From Alistipes sp. (GTDB lineage: Bacteria; Bacteroidota; Bacteroidia; Bacteroidales; Rikenellaceae), in contig JAHHQL010000025.1 in assembly GCA_020026415.1 (NCBI GenBank), positions 1 through 24,556 of the forward strand: 24,556 nucleotides of DNA, in the 5' to 3' direction. Below the pieces are notes generated by a model. It saw nothing but the letters and a program-made list of their open reading frames with translations. It did not search any database and had not been told where the DNA came from. The translations under genes and the position numbers were made by a program. Below are positions 7,482 through 14,591 of the stretch, in pieces (position 1 is the stretch's first letter; every line of letters starts with the position of its first letter).

Positions 7482-8627
7482 ATGAAAAAAATCATCTGCG
7501 CCCTGCTCGGTGCGAGCCTTTTTGCGGCTTGCCAGACCGAGCCTCAGACCGTCATCCAAGGTCATCTGGAGGGGATTGAAAGCGATTCGCTGTTGGTAAT
7601 GTACGGTACGCCCGGCGACCGAACCAACCGAACCACCGACACGCTTGCCATGAACCGGGGCAAATTCCGTTTCGTGCTTCCCGAATCCAAATTGCAGGAG
7701 ATACGCCTTTGGGCACTGCCCTCCTCGAAATCCGCAGCCGACGGCTCGCGCAAGGCACTCTCGATGCAGGCCGTGATGCTGCCCCTCTTGCCCGACCAGA
7801 CCCTTCAGATCGAAGGTTCGTTCGAGGAATACACCCTGTCGGGATCGCCCTTCTACGATGAGATGCAACAATTCCGCAACTCGATTGCCCCCACCTTGAA
7901 AAAGATTCAGGAGATTCAGACCACGGTCAAAGCGTTGAGCCAGAAGAAAGCCCCGCAGACGGAGATCATGGAGGCTTATGCTCCGATGCGCACGCTGTCA
8001 CTCGCAATTTCCGACCAGACTTTCGACTACATCAAGCAGCACCCCGATTCGGATGTGTCGGTATCGCTTCTTGAATCGCTTTCTCAGAAGCAGGCCGCCG
8101 AAGCCCTCGAATTGATCTCCCCGCGTGCACAGCAGGGCATCATGGGTTTGATCTACCAAAACACCAAGAAACGCATCGAACGTGAGGCTGCCCGCAAGGA
8201 AGCCATGCGCACGGTGGTTGAAGGCGCACAGGCACCCGATTTCAACGTGAAAACGCTCGACGGCAAAGAGTTCGCGCTTGCGTCTCTTCGCGGTAAATAT
8301 GTTGTGTTGGATTTCTGGGGGACATGGTGCGGCTGGTGCATCAAGGGCATGCCCGAAATGAAAGCCGCCTACGAAAAATATCACGACAAACTGGAATTTG
8401 TGGGCATCGCCTGCAATGACACCGAGGAGCGTTGGAAGCAGAAGATCGAGGAGTTGCAATTACCGTGGATTCATACGCTGAACCGGGAGGAACACGATCT
8501 TGCCATTGCCTACGGCGTAAGCGGTTTTCCCACCAAATTCATCCTCGACAAAGAGGGTAAGATCGTCAAAAAAGTAGTCGGAGAAAGTCCCGAATTTTAC
8601 GAAACGATCGAGCGTCTGATGAAATAA
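7482..8627 (+). CDS. Thioredoxin-fold (TlpA/AhpC-TSA type) lipoprotein with N-terminal DUF4369 domain
   Basis: 381 residues. A lipoprotein signal ends at L-F-A-A-C (Cys17), followed by Q-T-E-P, which lacks the acidic surface-export signature, so a periplasm-facing anchor is likely. Residues ~23-125 fit DUF4369 (beta-rich, 'I-x-G-x-L-x-G...D-S-L', then the T-D-T and G-x-F-x-F strands). Residues ~130-245 are helical and charged. Residues 249-381 are a thioredoxin/TSA domain with D-F-W-G-T-W-C-G-W-C (C283, C286) and the cis-Pro loop G-F-P-T (P350). The family reduces disulfides in the cell envelope; a specific partner is not shown here. It is transcribed alone between its own promoter and a symmetric terminator. 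Confidence 0.92.
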   Translation: MKKIICALLGASLFAACQTEPQTVIQGHLEGIESDSLLVMYGTPGDRTNRTTDTLAMNRGKFRFVLPESKLQEIRLWALPSSKSAADGSRKALSMQAVMLPLLPDQTLQIEGSFEEYTLSGSPFYDEMQQFRNSIAPTLKKIQEIQTTVKALSQKKAPQTEIMEAYAPMRTLSLAISDQTFDYIKQHPDSDVSVSLLESLSQKQAAEALELISPRAQQGIMGLIYQNTKKRIEREAARKEAMRTVVEGAQAPDFNVKTLDGKEFALASLRGKYVVLDFWGTWCGWCIKGMPEMKAAYEKYHDKLEFVGIACNDTEERWKQKIEELQLPWIHTLNREEHDLAIAYGVSGFPTKFILDKEGKIVKKVVGESPEFYETIERLMK

Positions 8628-8640
8628 AACACTTCCTATA

Positions 8641-8677
8641 AAAAAAACACCCCGTCGAAAAGCGGGGTGTTTTTTTA
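8641..8677. terminator. Symmetric bidirectional terminator between convergent genes
   Basis: ACACCCCG at 8647-8654 pairs with CGGGGTGT at 8663-8670 around an 8-nt loop, flanked by A7 on the left and T-rich sequence on the right, so it has a U-tract in both directions. The stop codon of the - strand gene ugd (8675-8677) lies inside the T-tract, so its hairpin begins directly at the stop. Confidence 0.93.
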
Positions 8678-9991
8678 TCGTTTGCCGATCGCAACATATT
8701 CGAACCCTTCGTCCCGAAGTTCGTTTCGATCGTAAATGTTTCGTCCGTCGATCACCAGCGGACGGCGCATGATCTTCTTCAAGACCGACCACGAAGGCAT
8801 ACGGAACAATTTCCATTCGGTCACGAGCAAAAGCGCATCGGCTTCTTCCGCCGTCTCGTACAGATCCTTGCAATAGGTCACCTTTTCTCCGATCCGTCGG
8901 CGGCATTCGTCCATTGCCACGGGATCATAGACCTTCACCCGCGCACCCGCTTTCAACAGGCGGTCGATCACCACCAATGCGGGGGCTTCGCGCATATCGT
9001 CCGTTTCGGGTTTGTAAGCCAAGCCCCACACCGCTATGTTTTTTCCGTGGAGATCCTCGCCCAGCACCCCCTTCAGTTTACGCACCAACACCTCTTTCTG
9101 TTGCTCATTGACCCGACGTGTGGCCTCGACAATCTGCATCGTATAGCCGTATTCGCGTGCCGTCGTGGCCAGTGCCCGCACATCCTTCGGGAAGCACGAA
9201 CCGCCGTAACCGCATCCGGGATAGAGAAATTTGGATCCGATACGCAGATCCGTACCGATTCCCTTGCGCACCATATCGACATTCGCGCCGACCAGATCGC
9301 ACAGGTTGGCGATGTCGTTCATAAACGAAATGCGGGTTGCCAACATGGCATTGGCGGCATATTTGGTCATCTCCGCCGAGGGAATATCCATGAAATAAAC
9401 ACGGAAATTATTCACCAGAAACGGACGGTAGAGTTTCGTCAGAATCGCCTTGGCACGGTCGGATTCCACACCGACAATCACACGGTCGGGCGACATGAAA
9501 TCCTTGATGGCGGCACCTTCTTTCAGAAATTCGGGATTCGACGCCACCTCAAAATCGACCTCGACACCTCGTTGTTGCAACTCCTCCTCGATCACCTTGC
9601 GCACCTTACGCGAGGTACCCACGGGAACAGTCGATTTCGTGACGAGGATCGTATATTTACGGATGTTGCGGCCGAACGTGCGAGCCACCTCCAACACATG
9701 GCTCAAATCGGCCGACCCGTCCTCGTCGGAGGGCGTACCCACCGCCGAAAAGACGAGTTCCACATCGTCCAGACAACGGCTCAGATCCGTTTCAAAATGC
9801 AGACGCCCCGCCTCGACATTGCGTTTGACCATCTCCTCCAGCCCCGGTTCGTAAATGGGTATTTCACCGCGCTTGAGGGATTCGATTTTCTTCCGATCGA
9901 CATCCACGCACGTCACATCGACACCCATCTCCGCAAAGCAGGTACCCGACACCAAACCCACATATCCGGTTCCGACAATGGCTATTCTCAT
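8675..9991 (-). CDS. ugd: UDP-glucose 6-dehydrogenase
   Basis: 438 residues from the ATG at 9991. It oxidises UDP-glucose to UDP-glucuronate with two NAD+, feeding capsule, exopolysaccharide or LPS sugars. Visible motifs: Rossmann G-T-G-Y-V-G (7-12), S-T-V-P-V-G (120-125), N-P-E-F-L-K-E-G (152-159), K210 and N214 in the S-A-E-M-T-K-Y-A-A-N-A segment, and the catalytic G-G-S-C-F-P-K-D with C266 and D270. The C-terminal domain G-L-A-Y-K-P-x-T-D-D-x-R-E-A-P is intact. A UDP-N-acetylmannosamine dehydrogenase is less likely given these exact UGD motifs. A ten-residue longer frame from TTG at 10021 is rejected because that codon lies in the promoter. No capsule or glycosyltransferase genes are next to it. 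Confidence 0.95.
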   Translation of the reverse strand: MRIAIVGTGYVGLVSGTCFAEMGVDVTCVDVDRKKIESLKRGEIPIYEPGLEEMVKRNVEAGRLHFETDLSRCLDDVELVFSAVGTPSDEDGSADLSHVLEVARTFGRNIRKYTILVTKSTVPVGTSRKVRKVIEEELQQRGVEVDFEVASNPEFLKEGAAIKDFMSPDRVIVGVESDRAKAILTKLYRPFLVNNFRVYFMDIPSAEMTKYAANAMLATRISFMNDIANLCDLVGANVDMVRKGIGTDLRIGSKFLYPGCGYGGSCFPKDVRALATTAREYGYTMQIVEATRRVNEQQKEVLVRKLKGVLGEDLHGKNIAVWGLAYKPETDDMREAPALVVIDRLLKAGARVKVYDPVAMDECRRRIGEKVTYCKDLYETAEEADALLLVTEWKLFRMPSWSVLKKIMRRPLVIDGRNIYDRNELRDEGFEYVAIGKR

Positions 9992-10018
9992 AAAATTTCT
10001 GTGTTGTGTTATGTCGGA

Positions 10019-10049
10019 CAAAGATACTCATTTTTAGGATCGCGGGCAA
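10019..10049 (-). promoter_or_regulatory. Promoter of ugd
   Basis: On the - strand TTGC (10046-10049) and TATCTTTG (10019-10026) are 19 bases apart. The start site near 10013 gives a leader of about 22 nt to the ATG at 9991. Confidence 0.8.
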
Positions 10050-10097
10050 TTTCTGCAACGCTTTTCTTTCTCGGAACCGTCCCGCAGATTTTGTCGT

Positions 10098-10130
10098 TTT
10101 GGATTTTTTCCATAAATTGTACCGAATTTG
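10098..10130 (+). promoter_or_regulatory. Possible promoter of the xth unit
   Basis: TTTG at 10098-10101 and CGAATTTG at 10123-10130, 21-base gap. The -7 element keeps TTTG but not the leading TA, so this is a weak match. Its position directly upstream of the stem-loop at 10133-10153 and 50 nt before the ATG supports it. Confidence 0.4.
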
Positions 10131-10132
10131 CA

Positions 10133-10153
10133 TCGGACGAGAGCCTCGTCCGA
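10133..10153 (+). promoter_or_regulatory. 9-bp inverted repeat in the xth leader
   Basis: TCGGACGAG (10133-10141) and CTCGTCCGA (10145-10153) form a perfect inverted repeat around the three bases AGC. There is no T-tract after it, so it is not a terminator. It sits where transcription should begin and about 28 nt before the ATG, so it could be an operator at +1 or a 5' stem-loop in the mRNA. Confidence 0.65.
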
Positions 10154-10181
10154 ACAGTCCAAACAATTAACACGCTGCACA

Positions 10182-10937
10182 ATGAAACTTATTTCATGGA
10201 ACGTAAACGGCATCCGTGCCTGCTGTGAGAAAGGATTCCGCGAATCCTTCTCGGCACTCGATGCCGATTTCTTCTGTCTTCAGGAAACCAAAATGCAGGC
10301 AGGTCAGCTCGACCTTGCCTTCGAAGGATATACCTCCTACTGGAACTACGCCGAAAAAAAAGGTTATTCGGGTACGGCGATCTTCTCGAAGCGCACTCCG
10401 ATGAACGTAACTTACGGACTCGGCATCGAGGAGCATGACCACGAAGGACGTGTCATCACGCTCGAATTTGAGCAGTTTTTCCTCGTCACCTGCTACACGC
10501 CCAACTCTCAGGATGAACTCAAACGCCTCGACTACCGCATGACATGGGATGATGCCTTCCGTGCACACCTCCAAAAATTGGATCAGGCCAAACCCGTATT
10601 GGTGTGTGGCGATCTGAATGTGGCACACCGCGAAATCGACCTCAAGAACCCCAAGACCAACCGCATGAATGCGGGCTTTACGGATCAGGAGCGCGAGAAG
10701 TTCCAACTGCTGCTCGATGCGGGATTCATCGACACGTTCCGCCACTTTCACCCCGATCTGGAGGGGGCTTATTCGTGGTGGTCGTACCGCTTCCGCGCCC
10801 GCGAAAAGAATGCAGGTTGGCGTATCGACTATTTCCTCGCGTCGGAACGTCTTCGCAACAAACTCCTCGGCGCAAAGATCCACAACGAGATTTTCGGATC
10901 GGATCACTGCCCCGTGGAGGTCTCCCTCGATCTTTAA
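10182..10937 (+). CDS. xth: Exodeoxyribonuclease III (AP endonuclease)
   Basis: 251 residues from the ATG at 10182. It cuts DNA at abasic sites and removes 3' blocking groups in base-excision repair. The exonuclease III active-site set is complete: N7 in S-W-N-V-N-G, E35 in L-Q-E-T-K, Y105, D144/N146 in G-D-L-N-V-A, the W-R-I-D-Y-F segment (D216) and D241-H242 in G-S-D-H-C-P-V. The downstream R-A-R-E-K-N-A-G-W-R-I-D-Y signature is typical of bacterial ExoA/Xth. The N-terminal extension from TTG 10128 is rejected because it has no family counterpart and starts in promoter sequence. The next gene begins 6 nt after the stop, so they are one transcript. Confidence 0.95.
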   Translation: MKLISWNVNGIRACCEKGFRESFSALDADFFCLQETKMQAGQLDLAFEGYTSYWNYAEKKGYSGTAIFSKRTPMNVTYGLGIEEHDHEGRVITLEFEQFFLVTCYTPNSQDELKRLDYRMTWDDAFRAHLQKLDQAKPVLVCGDLNVAHREIDLKNPKTNRMNAGFTDQEREKFQLLLDAGFIDTFRHFHPDLEGAYSWWSYRFRAREKNAGWRIDYFLASERLRNKLLGAKIHNEIFGSDHCPVEVSLDL

Positions 10938-10943
10938 ATCGCA

Positions 10944-11795
10944 ATGAACGCCTCCGCACCCGCCATCTCCGTCACCACCGCCTGCATCTCTTGCGGTCGG
11001 TGCGTGAAGGTATGCCCCTCGCTGATCTTCACGCAGGAGCATAAGGGCGACCCGGTCACCCTCCGTCATCCCGAACGATGTATCGGGTGCGGGCATTGTG
11101 TGGATGCCTGCCCGCAGGGAGCCGTCCGACACAATCTTTTTCCCAAAGAGAAAATCCATCCGATCGACTACGCGGCACTCCCCTCGCCCGATCAACTGAT
11201 GCTCCTTTTGAAGGCACGCCGCTCGAACCGCGCCCTGATGTCGCGCCCCGTTCCCCAAGAGGCAATCCGCAAGATCCTCGAAGCGGCACACTGCGCACCG
11301 ACGGCGACCAATTCGCAACTGGTCTCCTTCACCGTGGTCGATGACCCTCAAAAATTGAAGTTCGTAGCCGACCACACGATCCGCACCTTCATGCGATTGG
11401 TACGCCTGCTGGAATTTCCGCTTATCAAGTTTTTTCTCAAACCGCTGCGTCCCGACCTCTACCGCTACGTTCCCGTATTCAAGGGTCTGAAACGGCGTCA
11501 CGATGCGGGCGAAGATCCCATTCTGCGCCATGCCTCAACGCTGATCTTCTTCCATACGCCCCCGAAATACCGATTCGGGGCGGAAGACTGCAACCTCGCC
11601 TATCAAAACGGATCGCTGATGGCCGAGACACTGGGCATCAGTCAGATCTATATGGGATTCGTGCTTACGACCCTTCGCAAAGGGCAGAAGCAACTCTCCC
11701 GCCCGTTGGGCATCGACGGCCGCATCCGCGCCATCATGGCACTCGGCATCCCGCAATTCCGCTACCCGAACTATACCGACCGCAAGCCTTTATAG
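10944..11795 (+). CDS. Nitroreductase-family protein with N-terminal 2[4Fe-4S] ferredoxin domain
   Basis: 283 residues. Residues ~10-60 hold two complete four-cysteine clusters, C14-x2-C17-x2-C20-x3-C24 and C46-x2-C49-x2-C52-x3-C56-P, so two [4Fe-4S] centres. Residues ~83-283 are a nitroreductase/FMN fold with A-R-R-S-N-R (91-96) contacting the FMN phosphate and A-P-T-A-T-N-S-Q (118-125). Such fusions are common in anaerobes and are thought to pass low-potential electrons from the clusters to flavin; the natural substrate is unknown. It starts 6 nt after xth, in the same transcript. No obvious hairpin terminator follows; instead the promoter of the next small gene begins 8 nt after the stop codon. 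Confidence 0.9.
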   Translation: MNASAPAISVTTACISCGRCVKVCPSLIFTQEHKGDPVTLRHPERCIGCGHCVDACPQGAVRHNLFPKEKIHPIDYAALPSPDQLMLLLKARRSNRALMSRPVPQEAIRKILEAAHCAPTATNSQLVSFTVVDDPQKLKFVADHTIRTFMRLVRLLEFPLIKFFLKPLRPDLYRYVPVFKGLKRRHDAGEDPILRHASTLIFFHTPPKYRFGAEDCNLAYQNGSLMAETLGISQIYMGFVLTTLRKGQKQLSRPLGIDGRIRAIMALGIPQFRYPNYTDRKPL

Positions 11796-11802
11796 CGAAT
11801 TG

Positions 11803-11834
11803 TTTGCTTTTGTCGGAGGATTGCCCTATTTTTG
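11803..11834 (+). promoter_or_regulatory. Promoter of the DUF4250 mini-gene
   Basis: TTTG at 11803-11806 and TATTTTTG at 11827-11834 with a 20-base gap, a near-ideal match to the Bacteroidota consensus. The start site near 11840 leaves a leader of about 20 nt. Confidence 0.8.
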
Positions 11835-11860
11835 CGGGCAAATTTGAAATTATTTGAGAA

Positions 11861-12040
11861 ATGAACTCTCTTCCCTCCGATCCCATGATCCTGTTCAGTT
11901 TCGTGAACATGAAACTGCGTGACGAATACGCTTCCCTCGATGCACTCTGCAACGACATGCAGATCGACCGCACCGAACTCGAACGAACCCTTTCGGAAGC
12001 AGGGTTCGAATACAGCGCAGAACACAACAAATTCTGGTAG
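11861..12040 (+). CDS. DUF4250-family small protein
   Basis: 59 residues, ATG at 11861 to TAG at 12038-12040. The sequence starts L-P-S-D-P-M-I-L-F-S-F-V-N-M-K-L-R-D and ends in E-Y-S-A-E-H-N-K-F-W, which I recognise as the DUF4250 pattern (usual length ~55-62). The middle (residues ~21-48) reads as two short helices with D-x-L-C-x-D-x-x-I-D-R-T-E-L-E-x-x-L, similar to a small helix-turn-helix, but DNA binding is only a guess. It has its own strong promoter and a symmetric terminator, so it is a deliberate single-gene unit. Function is unknown. Confidence 0.88.
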   Translation: MNSLPSDPMILFSFVNMKLRDEYASLDALCNDMQIDRTELERTLSEAGFEYSAEHNKFW

Positions 12041-12060
12041 TCTGTTACTCTGCAAACCAT

Positions 12061-12098
12061 AAAAAATCCGCTCTTCGACAATGAAGAGCGGATTTTTT
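12061..12098. terminator. Symmetric bidirectional terminator between DUF4250 gene and TonB receptor gene
   Basis: A perfect 15-bp stem including flanking A6/T6 (12061-12075 with 12084-12098, core TCCGCTCTT/AAGAGCGGA) and an 8-nt loop. It serves the + strand mini-gene and the - strand receptor gene, whose stop lies at 12121. Confidence 0.93.
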
Positions 12099-12120
12099 GT
12101 TGAAATACCTCCGCAATCCT

Positions 12121-14475
12121 TTACAGGGCAAACTTTACACCGACAAAGAATGTACGGGGCGTGGCAGGACCATAGATGTAAGCACCATCCTTACCCGATC
12201 CGAAGTCAATATCCTTCTGGAAACTGTCGAAAACATTCTTCACACCGGCATTCAGTTCCAGTCGGAGTTGTTTCGTAAGGTGGAACTCATACGACAGGCG
12301 CAGACCCATATCGAAGAAATTCGGCGTCAGACGTTCGCTATCAAATTCGATTGTGTTCCCCTCGGCATCCTCACCACCGTGGTTGTGCTGTACGAGCATA
12401 CGCCCCGTAAAGTTACCGAAGACCGAAGCCGTGAAATCGTGCGTGATGTTGCAGTTGGCGGTGATATAACCGTAGTGATCGGGCGAGCGGAACATACGAC
12501 GCTGAGCCTCAAGAACAGGCTTTCCGTTTGAATCGACCTGATCCGACCACCCCTCCGGGCAGTTGTAACGGCTCTGCTGATAGGTGTAACCCATCTGAAC
12601 CTCGAATCGGTTGGGAATACCCGCTTTCAACTCGAAACCTACACCGCCGATCTTGGCACCCGATGCGTTGCGACGCTCCATGATCACATTACCCTGCTCA
12701 TCTTCGCCGACCTTTTCCAGCGCGAACACATCGTCAAGCATCGTGTAGAAACCTTCGATCAACAGATTGGTCTGCAAACGTCCGAAATTGTGATACAGGT
12801 CGATCGAGCCGCTGAAACTGTGCGAATATTCGGGTTTCAGTCCGTCCGCAAGACGAATCACGGCCAGTTTGCCATCCAGAGCACTGATGTGCAAATCCTC
12901 GTTGTAAGCCTGAGGAGCGCGATAACCGCTCGAATAACTTGCACGCAGACCGACCTTCTCGATGGGGCTGTAACGGACATTCACACGCGGCGAGAAAACC
13001 ACATCATCCATCATGTTATGCTTATCCAATCGACCTCCGATCAAGAAGTTGAGTTTCTTGCTGCGCCACTCGTTCTGGAAGAAGAAACCCGTGGCGTAGG
13101 TCTCCTGACTGAAGTTGCGTTTCAAAGCAAGATACTTGTCATTCAATTTGTTATAGGTATATTCGACACCAGCGGTAAGTTCGGCAGGCATGAACAGACA
13201 TTTGTCGAAGGAATAGGTATATTGGCCTCCGGTCACGATCGTGCGGTCGTCGGTCTTACCGTAAGTCGTCTTGTTCTGATCGGTACCGAAATAACTGTTA
13301 CGGTCGATGCCCTGCATCGAGGTGTACAAACCGACACGATGGTGGTTGTTCGGACTGAAGTAATCGAATTTCAAACCGCCTCCGTTGATCTTGTGATCCA
13401 ACTGCTCGGCAATATCGGCCTCGTGGGGCGGCATGTCGAATTTGTTACCGCCACGACGGAACTCGTGTACATGGTGATATTCGGCAGTCAAACGGGTATA
13501 GGCAGACGTATTGTAATAGGCACGGAAACCGACCGTCTCGGAATTTAGACGGGGCAGATCCGAAAAGCCGTCGCCGTTGCGGTCGTAGTCGTCACGATCC
13601 TTGACCATACCGAACAGGTAAACACCCGTCTTGTAGTCGTCCGACACGAACGATCCGTTGAGCGAAGTGTTCAGATCGACACTTCCTCCACGCATCACAT
13701 TGGTCGTATTCGACAATGTCAGTGAGTTGCGCACGGGTTCTTTGGTGATGATGTTCACCACACCGCCGATGGCATTGGCTCCGAACAACGCCGAACCGCC
13801 ACCGCGGATCACCTCGACACGCTCGATCATCGCCACAGGCAACTGCTCCAGACCATACACACCGGCCAGCGAACTGAAGATGGGACGGCTGTCCAACAGG
13901 ATCTGCGAATACTGCCCCTCCAGACCGTTGATACGCAACTGGGTCGTACCGCAATTGCTGCAATTGTTCTCGACACGCAAACCCGATTGGAAGTTCATCG
14001 ACTCGGCCAAGTTGCTCGAAGCGACACTCTCGAAAAGTTTGGTCGAAGCCACCGACACGATCGTCGGCGAACATTTCTTGTTGGTCTCCGTACGGCTTGC
14101 CGAAACGACAACCTCCTCCACGGACAAAGCCTCCTCCACGAGATTGAAATTTACCTCGATGGTGCGTTTGCCCTCGATGCGAATGGTCTGCTCAAGCGTC
14201 TTGTAGCCGATGGCCGATGCCGACAAGGTAAATTCGCCGGGAGCCAGATTCTTCAAGAAGTAGTGACCCGTGGCATCGGTTGCCGCGCCAAATGTCGTAC
14301 CCTTGACGGCTACCGTGGCATAAGCAAGGTGTTCGCCCGTCTTGGCATCAATGACGTGACCCGTAATGTTGGCATCACTTTGTTTTTTCCGGGGTTTATA
14401 TACGGTCTCCTCACCCTCGGCAAACAAGCACAAGGGCATAAGGAGCAACAATGCTCCTAAAATATATTTTTTCAT
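12121..14475 (-). CDS. TonB-dependent outer-membrane receptor with Cys-x-x-Cys plug, probable metal or metal-chelate uptake
   Basis: 784 residues from the ATG at 14475 (M-K-K-Y-I-L-G start with a classical signal peptide, ~1-20). Residues ~37-112 are a carboxypeptidase-regulatory-like beta domain common at the N-terminus of Bacteroidota receptors. Residues ~119-127 (E-E-V-V-V-S-A-S) resemble a TonB box. The plug (~128-248) has the usual G-x-x-x-L-x-x-I-P-x-x-x-I-E-R-V-E-V-I-R-G-G-x-S-A-L-F-G-x-x-A-I-G-G-V-V-N-I-I-T core, plus an unusual N-N-C-S-N-C-G at 171-176. The barrel (~250-784) contains a D-R-N-G-D-G-F-S-D calcium-type loop (298-306) and His-rich loops (H334, H335, H337; H378, H379; H697, H699). 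There is no SusC/SusD signature. It follows a His-rich membrane protein gene by 116 nt on the same strand, which points to metal acquisition. An 18-residue longer frame is rejected because the signal peptide starts at 14475. Confidence 0.9.
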   Translation of the reverse strand: MKKYILGALLLLMPLCLFAEGEETVYKPRKKQSDANITGHVIDAKTGEHLAYATVAVKGTTFGAATDATGHYFLKNLAPGEFTLSASAIGYKTLEQTIRIEGKRTIEVNFNLVEEALSVEEVVVSASRTETNKKCSPTIVSVASTKLFESVASSNLAESMNFQSGLRVENNCSNCGTTQLRINGLEGQYSQILLDSRPIFSSLAGVYGLEQLPVAMIERVEVIRGGGSALFGANAIGGVVNIITKEPVRNSLTLSNTTNVMRGGSVDLNTSLNGSFVSDDYKTGVYLFGMVKDRDDYDRNGDGFSDLPRLNSETVGFRAYYNTSAYTRLTAEYHHVHEFRRGGNKFDMPPHEADIAEQLDHKINGGGLKFDYFSPNNHHRVGLYTSMQGIDRNSYFGTDQNKTTYGKTDDRTIVTGGQYTYSFDKCLFMPAELTAGVEYTYNKLNDKYLALKRNFSQETYATGFFFQNEWRSKKLNFLIGGRLDKHNMMDDVVFSPRVNVRYSPIEKVGLRASYSSGYRAPQAYNEDLHISALDGKLAVIRLADGLKPEYSHSFSGSIDLYHNFGRLQTNLLIEGFYTMLDDVFALEKVGEDEQGNVIMERRNASGAKIGGVGFELKAGIPNRFEVQMGYTYQQSRYNCPEGWSDQVDSNGKPVLEAQRRMFRSPDHYGYITANCNITHDFTASVFGNFTGRMLVQHNHGGEDAEGNTIEFDSERLTPNFFDMGLRLSYEFHLTKQLRLELNAGVKNVFDSFQKDIDFGSGKDGAYIYGPATPRTFFVGVKFAL

Positions 14476-14591
14476 TATTTGAATATCTGTTATGGTGAAT
14501 AAGCAACCACCCTTCACAGGGACGGTCATATCGGAACGCGCGGGGCATACTTATATATATAAATGCACCGCACACATGTCTTTTCGGGAAA

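Noticed and set aside
9047..10228. A 393-codon open frame on the + strand
   Set aside because: Antisense to ugd and running through the divergent promoter region into the xth start; not a real protein.
10194..11531. A 445-codon open frame on the - strand
   Set aside because: Antisense to xth and the ferredoxin-nitroreductase gene, spanning both and their junction; a composition shadow.
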